Part shown: one piece after another, positions 23,406 to 28,225 of the stretch | Numbering within the stretch: position 1 is the first letter of the stretch | How the letters are laid out: each line of letters starts with the position of its first letter | DNA from: Pseudomonadota bacterium | Lineage (GTDB): Bacteria; Desulfobacterota; Desulfovibrionia; Desulfovibrionales; Desulfomicrobiaceae | NCBI GenBank assembly: GCA_023393525.1 | Contig: JAEWKZ010000112.1 | Coordinates: 1 to 28,225 of the forward strand | DNA length: 28,225 nucleotides | Direction: 5' to 3' | Translations under genes and position numbers: made by a program | Notes under the pieces: model-generated | What the model saw: the letters and a program-made list of their open reading frames with translations, nothing else | What the model was told of the DNA's origin: nothing | Databases searched by the model: none

Positions 23406-24494
23406 ATGACCCCTGATCGAATTTCCCGCCTGCAAAGCCAGTTCCCGCACATCCTGGGCCCCTTGAGCAAGGCCTATGCCCGCATCATGCGCCTGCGCGC
23501 CGGGCTCTACGCCACCGGCAAGCGCGCGGCCTGGCGGCCTCCGGCCCCGTGCATCAGCGTGGGCAACATCTCCTGGGGCGGCACGGGCAAGACCCCGGTC
23601 GTGTCCTGGCTGCTGGACTGGGCCCGCGACGAGGGGCTGCGCCCCACCGTGCTGACCCGTGGCTACGGCGGCAAACCGCCGCATCTGCCCTACGCGGTGC
23701 AGCTTTTGAGCCCGCCGCGCGAAGCGGGGGACGAGCCGCTCCTCTTGAAACGCACCCATCCCCAGGCCCAGATCCTGGTCGACCCCAACCGGGCGCGGGC
23801 CGGCAAGATCGCCGCCAGGAAAATGGCCGATCTGTTCGTCCTCGACGACGGATACCAGCACCTGCGCATCGAGCGCGACCTGAACCTGTGCCTGCTGTGC
23901 CCGCGCGACCTGGACGAGGAGTGGAACCGGGTCATCCCCGCCGGATCGTGGCGCGAGGACGTGTCGGCCCTGGCCAGGGCGGATGCGTTTCTGATCAACA
24001 CCATGTTCGACGACGACGGCTGCCTGGAGACCATCGCGCACATCAAGCTGGCCATCCTCGGAAAGCCGATCTTCTTTTTCCGTGTCACGGCCAGGGGCGT
24101 GGCCAACGCCCTGACCGGCGAAGCCCAGGACACTCTTGACGGACGCCGCTTCCTGTTGGTCACAGCCATCGCCAATCCGGACAAAGTGTGCCAGACGTGC
24201 AAGACTGACCTTGGCGAAAAGCCGGTCCGCCACCTGATCTACCCCGATCACCACCCCTTCGGCATGTCCGACTGGCAAGCCATCGTCGCGGCCGCCGAAC
24301 GCAACGACTGCTCGCACATCGTCTGCACGCCCAAGGACGCCGTCAAACTGGCCCCCTTTGCCGACGAACGGCTATGGACGCCGCAACTGACGACATCCTT
24401 TTCCACCGCCGGGCCCACTTCCTTTCGGGACTGGCTCGGTGAACGCTTTCACAACCTACCATGGACGTTACATGCCCCCGAAAAAACAGACTAA
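23406..24494 (+). CDS. lpxK: Tetraacyldisaccharide 4'-kinase
   Basis: Inner-membrane-associated kinase that phosphorylates the 4' position of the lipid A disaccharide, the sixth step of the Raetz pathway. It has 362 residues from ATG 23406; an in-frame ATG at 23361 lies inside the repeat and is rejected. No good ribosome-binding site is visible ahead of 23406, possibly because the repeat ends nearby. Motifs are Walker A CISVGNISWGGTGKTPV, then LTRGYGGK, the DEPLLL and LVDPNR segments, and the LpxK signature VLDDGYQHLRIERDLNL with the catalytic Asp. The C-terminal YPDHHPFG and VCTPKDAVKL are also typical. The last 23 bases overlap the rnr reading frame. Confidence 0.95.
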   Translation: MTPDRISRLQSQFPHILGPLSKAYARIMRLRAGLYATGKRAAWRPPAPCISVGNISWGGTGKTPVVSWLLDWARDEGLRPTVLTRGYGGKPPHLPYAVQLLSPPREAGDEPLLLKRTHPQAQILVDPNRARAGKIAARKMADLFVLDDGYQHLRIERDLNLCLLCPRDLDEEWNRVIPAGSWREDVSALARADAFLINTMFDDDGCLETIAHIKLAILGKPIFFFRVTARGVANALTGEAQDTLDGRRFLLVTAIANPDKVCQTCKTDLGEKPVRHLIYPDHHPFGMSDWQAIVAAAERNDCSHIVCTPKDAVKLAPFADERLWTPQLTTSFSTAGPTSFRDWLGERFHNLPWTLHAPEKTD

Positions 24495-26574
24495 AACAAA
24501 ATTTTCCAAGAAAAGCCTCCTGGCCGCCCTGCGCCAGTCCGACACGCCTTTGCGCAGCAAGAACATCTACGGCCTGTTCGACGCCGACGCCTCCCTCAAG
24601 AAAGTCATCAAATCCACCCTGGCCCAGATGGTCGAGAGCGGAGAAATCACGCAGATGGGCAAGAGCTACGGCCTCATTGACAACCTGCCGCGCATGACCG
24701 GAACCCTCGACGTGCGCCGCTCGGGCGTGGGCTACCTGATCCCGGAAGACAAGCGCCAGAAAGACCTCTTCATCCACCCCAGCAATTTCGGCGGGGCCTG
24801 GCCTGGGGACACGGTTGTCGCCGTGGTCGATGCATCGCGCAAAAAGGACGCTCCCGAGGGCCGCGTCGTCGAGGTTCTGGACCGCGCCACAAGCGAACTC
24901 CTGGTTCGGGTCAGCCGACGCGTCCATCAGGACAGCTATTTCTGCCACCCTACGGATTCGCGCATGCCGTTCTACACCGTGGTCGATACCAGCGGCATTC
25001 CCAACCCCGAAAAGGGCGACATCCTCAGTGTGCGACCGGAGGAAGAGCAGGAGAAAGGCCTATGGCGCTGCACGGCCCTGCGCCGCCTGGGCGAGGAACG
25101 GGACCTGGCCACCCAGGAACTGCTCGTCAAGACCGGCTACTCCATCCCGGAAGTGTTTCCCATCCCGGTGCTGAAGCAGGCCGAAGCCCTGCCCGATGAG
25201 CCCTCCCCCGCCGACTGGGCGGGGCGCAACGACCTGCGCAAGCTCGCCCTGGTCACCATCGACGGCGAGACGGCCAAGGATTTCGACGACGCGGTCTATG
25301 TGGAACGACAGGAGAACGGATACCGGCTGGTGGTCGCCATCGCCGACGTCGCCCACTACGTGCCGGAAGGCTCGCCCCTGGATGTCGAAGCCCTGGCCCG
25401 CGGCAATTCCTATTATTTCCCGCTCTCCGTGGAACCCATGTTCCCCGAGGCCCTGTCCAACGGGCTGTGCAGCCTGCGCCCGCACGTCCCGCGCCTGGCC
25501 ATGGTCGTGGACACCCCGTATTCCCTGGACGGCGAACCCGGCGCGCCGCGCCTCTACAACGCCGTGATCACGAGCCAGGCCCGCCTGACCTACAACCAGG
25601 TGCAGACCGCCCTGGACGGCTCACCGGACGCGGACACGGCCCCGCTGCTGCCCATGCTGCGCGACGCCGAGGAACTGGCCAAGATCTTCATGCAGCGGCG
25701 CATGGACCGCGGCTGCCTGGACTTCGACATCCCCGAAGCCCAGGTCCGCGTGATCGAGGACATCGTCAGCGTCCACGCCGGAACCCGGCTTTTCAGCCAC
25801 CGCCTGATCGAGGAATTCATGATCGCTGCCAACGAGCGCGTGGCCGAATACATGGGCGCGCGCCAGCGCGTCTTCCCGTACCGCATCCACCCCCAGCCCG
25901 ACGAGAAAAAGCTGGAGACCCTGCTGCGCATGCTCTCGCACACCAGCCTGGTGGACCGCCTGCCCAAGGAAATGAACCAGATGGGACTCCAGCACATTTC
26001 CCATGCGGCCAAGGGCACGGACATCGAGTATCTGGTCAACCGTCTCATCCTGCGCACCATGATGCAGGCCCAGTATTCGCCGGAGAACGACGGCCATTAC
26101 GGACTGGCGTCGGCCGCATATTGCCACTTCACCTCGCCCATCCGCCGCTACGCGGACTTGCTGGTGCACCGCAGCCTCAAAAGGCTGATCGCGGGCGAGC
26201 CGGAAAAAATGAGCGTGGACGACGTGCAGGGCATTTGCGAAGGGCTCAATGCCCTGGAAAGAAAAGCCATGGAAGCGGAGCGGGAGATTCAGAAAAGATC
26301 GGCCATCCTGGCCTTGGAAGACAGGATCGGGGAAACCATGCGCGGAGTGATTTCTGGCGTGGCGGACTTCGGCTTCTGGGTGGAACTGCTGGACATGCCC
26401 GTTGACGGGCTGGTCAGGCTCGCGACCCTGGACGACTTCTACGTCTTCGACCCGGACCGACAGGATCTCCTGGGCCAGCGCACGGGCAAAACCTTCGCCA
26501 TGGGCCAGACCCTGGACGTGGTGCTGGAAGCGGTGAGCCTGGAGCGGGTGGAGATCAATTTCACGCTGCCGTAG
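24472..26574 (+). CDS. rnr: Ribonuclease R (RNB family 3'-5' exoribonuclease)
   Basis: A processive exonuclease that degrades structured RNA and tmRNA-tagged messages. ATG at 24472 overlaps the end of lpxK; an upstream GTG at 24439 is an alternative. Of 700 residues, 1-~70 are a winged-helix-like region (SLLAALRQSDTPLRSKNIYG). Cold-shock domains follow (LDVRRSGVGYLIPEDKRQKD). The RNB domain has active-site acids in LVTIDGETAKDFDDAVYVE and motifs MFPEALSNGLCSLRP, EEFMIAANERVA and HFTSPIRRYADLLVHR. A C-terminal S1 domain (GVISGVADFGFWVELL) ends at residue 700 with almost no tail. The Lys-rich tail of E. coli RNase R, used for trans-translation and helicase functions, is absent. Confidence 0.94.
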   Translation: MPPKKQTKTKFSKKSLLAALRQSDTPLRSKNIYGLFDADASLKKVIKSTLAQMVESGEITQMGKSYGLIDNLPRMTGTLDVRRSGVGYLIPEDKRQKDLFIHPSNFGGAWPGDTVVAVVDASRKKDAPEGRVVEVLDRATSELLVRVSRRVHQDSYFCHPTDSRMPFYTVVDTSGIPNPEKGDILSVRPEEEQEKGLWRCTALRRLGEERDLATQELLVKTGYSIPEVFPIPVLKQAEALPDEPSPADWAGRNDLRKLALVTIDGETAKDFDDAVYVERQENGYRLVVAIADVAHYVPEGSPLDVEALARGNSYYFPLSVEPMFPEALSNGLCSLRPHVPRLAMVVDTPYSLDGEPGAPRLYNAVITSQARLTYNQVQTALDGSPDADTAPLLPMLRDAEELAKIFMQRRMDRGCLDFDIPEAQVRVIEDIVSVHAGTRLFSHRLIEEFMIAANERVAEYMGARQRVFPYRIHPQPDEKKLETLLRMLSHTSLVDRLPKEMNQMGLQHISHAAKGTDIEYLVNRLILRTMMQAQYSPENDGHYGLASAAYCHFTSPIRRYADLLVHRSLKRLIAGEPEKMSVDDVQGICEGLNALERKAMEAEREIQKRSAILALEDRIGETMRGVISGVADFGFWVELLDMPVDGLVRLATLDDFYVFDPDRQDLLGQRTGKTFAMGQTLDVVLEAVSLERVEINFTLP

Positions 26575-26582
26575 GCTGGTAA

Positions 26583-26690
26583 AAAACGGCAATCCGCTGC
26601 GTCAGTGCACAAAATCCAGGCCCGAAGCGTATTTGTCAAACGCTTTGGGCCTGGATTTTTCTTTGACCCGTGCAGCTCACCGTTATGAAC
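26583..26690. repeat. Palindromic repeat family II, copy 2 / bidirectional terminator
   Basis: Inverted relative to copy 1. The core is a 16-bp stem ATCCAGGCCCGAAGCG (26614-26629) and CGCTTTGGGCCTGGAT (26641-26656) with one G-U position, flanked by AAAA on the left and TTTTTCTTT on the right. It sits between the convergent ends of rnr (stop 26574) and mnmE (stop 26722) and can terminate both. The flank AAAACGGCAATCCGCTGCGT (26583-26602) matches the complement of copy 1. Confidence 0.8.
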
Positions 26691-26721
26691 AGCCAACACC
26701 TTTGTGCTTTTTGACAACGGG

Positions 26722-28095
26722 TCACTTCCCGATGCAAAACCCGTCGAACACGGCGCGGAGCACCTCTTCGGAGGTGATTTCGCCCGTGATTTCGGCCAGA
26801 ATGGCGCAGGCCGTGTCCAGGCGCACGGAAAGGATGTCGTAGGGCAGTCCGGCGGCCAGTTCGTCCAGCAGCAGTCCCAGCTCTTCCGAAGCGCGGACCA
26901 GTGCCGTGTGTTGGCGCAGGTTCGGCACCAGCGTGCCGGATTCGGGAGCGCCGGTGGCGGCCACCATGCGGCGGATCGCGGCCAGCAGGCCGGAAACGCC
27001 CTGGCCGTGCTTGGCGCAAAGACGGCAGAGCTCCTTGTCTTTCCAGGGGCTTTCCCCGGTCCAGACTGGCTCTCCCGCAACCAGATCCATCTTGTTGGCC
27101 ACGACCAGAAGGTTGCCCGTCCGAGTCGCCAGATCCAGATCCTCGGCCCCCGGCCCAAGCTCGGAATCGATGACCAGCAGCACGAGGTCGGCCTGGGCCA
27201 GAAGTTCCCGGCTGCGCTCGATGCCCATCAGCTCCACGCTGTCCAGGGCGGCGCGCAGGCCAGCCGTGTCCACCAGCCGCACGGGCAGGCCGTCGATCTG
27301 CACGGCCTCTTCCAGATAATCCCGCGTCGTGCCCGGAATGTCGGTCACGATGGCCCGGTTGATGCCCAGAATCGCGTTCATCAGGCTCGACTTGCCCGCG
27401 TTGACCTGCCCGGCCAGGACCACCAGCGCACCGTCGCGCCAGCAGCGGCCACGGTCGTAATTGTCGGCCAGCTCGCCCACGGCCGCGCGGGTCCAGGCGA
27501 CGCGCGCCTCAAGATCCTGCGGGGCGAGGCACTCCACCTCGTCCTCGGGAAAGTCCACGGCCACGCACAGCTGCACGCGCAAAGCCTCGAGCCCGGCGCG
27601 CAGTTCGCCGATGCGCCGCGCCAAGTGCCCCTCCAGCTTGCTGCCGGCCAGGCCCACGGCCACGCCGGTGGGCGCGCCCACCAGTTCCATGATGGCCTCG
27701 GCCTGGGTCAGATCCATGCGCGAGTTCAGAAAGGCCCGCTTGGAAAACTCGCCCGCCTCGGCCAGCCGCGCCCCGCCGGCCAGACATTCCTCCACCACGC
27801 GGCGCAGGATGGCGCCACCGCCATGACACTGCAACTCCACCACGTCCTCGCCCGTGAACGAACCCGGACCGGGCATGAAGGCGACCAGGGCCTCGTCCAG
27901 AAAATTGCCCGCCGCGTCACGCAGCTGCCCGTGATGCAGGCGGTAGGGCTTGAATTCCGTGAAGCCCGGACGCGAGGAATGAAACAGGGCCCTGGCGATG
28001 CCCCCGGCGCGTGCCCCGCTCATGCGGATGACGCCGATGGCGCCCTGCCCGGGAGGAGTGGCTATGGCCACGATGGTGTCGTTTGTCGTGTTCAT
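26722..28095 (-). CDS. mnmE: tRNA uridine-5-carboxymethylaminomethyl modification GTPase MnmE
   Basis: With MnmG, MnmE modifies the wobble uridine (cmnm5U34) of several tRNAs, using GTP, methylene-THF and FAD. The chosen start (28095: MNTTNDTIVAIATPPGQGAI) gives 457 residues; an ATG at 28113 would add six residues. The N-terminal formyl-THF-binding domain leads to a helical domain and an inserted G domain with G1 LAGQVNAGKSSLMN, G3 DTAGLRAALDSVE and G4 NKMDLV. The C-terminus FCIGK carries the conserved Cys of the CxGK motif. Neither start has a clear ribosome-binding site, which fits disruption of the native 5' region by the adjacent transposase sequence. Confidence 0.95.
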   Translation of the reverse strand: MNTTNDTIVAIATPPGQGAIGVIRMSGARAGGIARALFHSSRPGFTEFKPYRLHHGQLRDAAGNFLDEALVAFMPGPGSFTGEDVVELQCHGGGAILRRVVEECLAGGARLAEAGEFSKRAFLNSRMDLTQAEAIMELVGAPTGVAVGLAGSKLEGHLARRIGELRAGLEALRVQLCVAVDFPEDEVECLAPQDLEARVAWTRAAVGELADNYDRGRCWRDGALVVLAGQVNAGKSSLMNAILGINRAIVTDIPGTTRDYLEEAVQIDGLPVRLVDTAGLRAALDSVELMGIERSRELLAQADLVLLVIDSELGPGAEDLDLATRTGNLLVVANKMDLVAGEPVWTGESPWKDKELCRLCAKHGQGVSGLLAAIRRMVAATGAPESGTLVPNLRQHTALVRASEELGLLLDELAAGLPYDILSVRLDTACAILAEITGEITSEEVLRAVFDGFCIGK

Positions 28096-28109
28096 GATAA
28101 AAAAAAGGT

Positions 28110-28225
28110 TCATCCGGTTAAAGCGTACTTGGCTTCGTGAATCCCCAGAATTCTGAGTTTGAAGAACTCCTGATCCCGGTAGCCGTACGCCTGTCTTTTG
28201 AGCGTCTTGATCTTGTTGTTGGTTC
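28110..28225 (-). CDS. ISL3-family-like transposase, C-terminal end (partial)
   Basis: The last 38 codons of a frame that runs off the window: TNNKIKTLKRQAYGYRDQEF then FKLRILGIHEAKYALTG and TGA at 28110-28112. The 'NNKIKxLKRQAYGYRD' end is what I recognise from ISL3 (IS204/IS1001-type) DDE transposases. Only the tail is visible, so intactness cannot be judged. The stop is 14 bases before the mnmE start in the same orientation, leaving no room for a usual terminal inverted repeat outside mnmE. Confidence 0.7.
   Translation of the reverse strand, partial: TNNKIKTLKRQAYGYRDQEFFKLRILGIHEAKYALTG
28110..28225 (-). mobile_element. Insertion-sequence end (ISL3-like), extends beyond the window
   Basis: Inferred from the transposase tail. 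The terminal inverted repeat cannot be placed: the likely zone, 28080-28112, holds only an A-rich run (28098-28106) and the mnmE start. The element may be a remnant. Confidence 0.45.

Noticed and set aside
1..28225. CRISPR arrays, tRNA/rRNA genes, prophage or integrase modules
   Set aside because: No regular 25-40 base repeat/spacer pattern, no tRNA-like GGTTCRA loop context, and no phage or integrase genes were seen.

Overview
The window is a GC-rich stretch of bacterial chromosome, almost all of it ordinary single-copy housekeeping and metabolic genes, broken up by several small palindromic repeats. Gene content (RND efflux, LpxK, type IV pilin, LepA/LepB, RNase R, MnmE) marks a Gram-negative. 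A LytTR regulator beside AMP-forming acetyl-CoA synthetase, an ADP-forming acyl-CoA synthetase fusion, a four-helix-bundle 'suffix' protein and an ISL3-type transposase tail suggest a Desulfovibrionales-like member of the Desulfobacterota (sulfate-reducer group). That placement is an inference from family recognition, not a computed phylogeny.

Layout. 1-2139 (minus): two-gene RND efflux operon, membrane fusion protein then the truncated inner-membrane pump. 2263-3569 (minus): tcdA overlapping a DUF3750-like lipoprotein gene. 3570-4012: non-coding patch with a 176-bp palindrome flanked by two copies of a hairpin direct repeat; the second copy supplies the stop codon of a TatD-family nuclease gene (4013-4861, minus). 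4925-5014 (plus): a 29-residue single-pass membrane protein gene. 5063-5476 (minus) and 5521-6015 (plus): a stand-alone CULT (cereblon-like) domain protein divergent from an L-2-amino-thiazoline-4-carboxylate hydrolase-like protein. 6098-6474: AT-rich gene-free island between two convergent terminators. 6532-8886 (minus): large MscS/MscK-like channel. 8951-14361 (minus): lepA - lepB - comM-like ATPase - Tat-exported M48 lipoprotein, ending at a terminator. 14630-18221 (plus): LytTR regulator with a degenerate receiver, acs, and the four-helix-bundle suffix protein. 18225-20627 (minus): fused ADP-forming acyl-CoA synthetase. 20777-21166 (minus): AT-richer type IV pilin with its own terminator and a sigma-54-like upstream element. 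21302-21401: dispersed palindromic repeat. 21581-22227 (minus): AbrB/PIN toxin-antitoxin pair with a clear promoter and palindromic operator candidate. 22504-23208 (plus): Bax inhibitor-1 family protein. 23406-26574 (plus): lpxK and rnr. 26722-28095 (minus): mnmE. 28110-28225 (minus): C-terminal end of an ISL3-like transposase ending 14 bases before the mnmE start.

How they fit together. lepA-lepB-comM-M48 joins translation, protein export and envelope proteolysis. The regulator/acs/ADP-ligase cluster looks like an acetate-acetyl-CoA interconversion locus with both the ATP-consuming (AMP-forming) and the energy-conserving (ADP-forming) routes. The least explained items are the CULT protein with a complete three-tryptophan cage, the pseudo-receiver regulator, the 29-residue membrane protein, the repeat-bearing linker of the four-helix-bundle protein, and two palindromic repeat families. 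I see no phage, CRISPR array, tRNA or rRNA.
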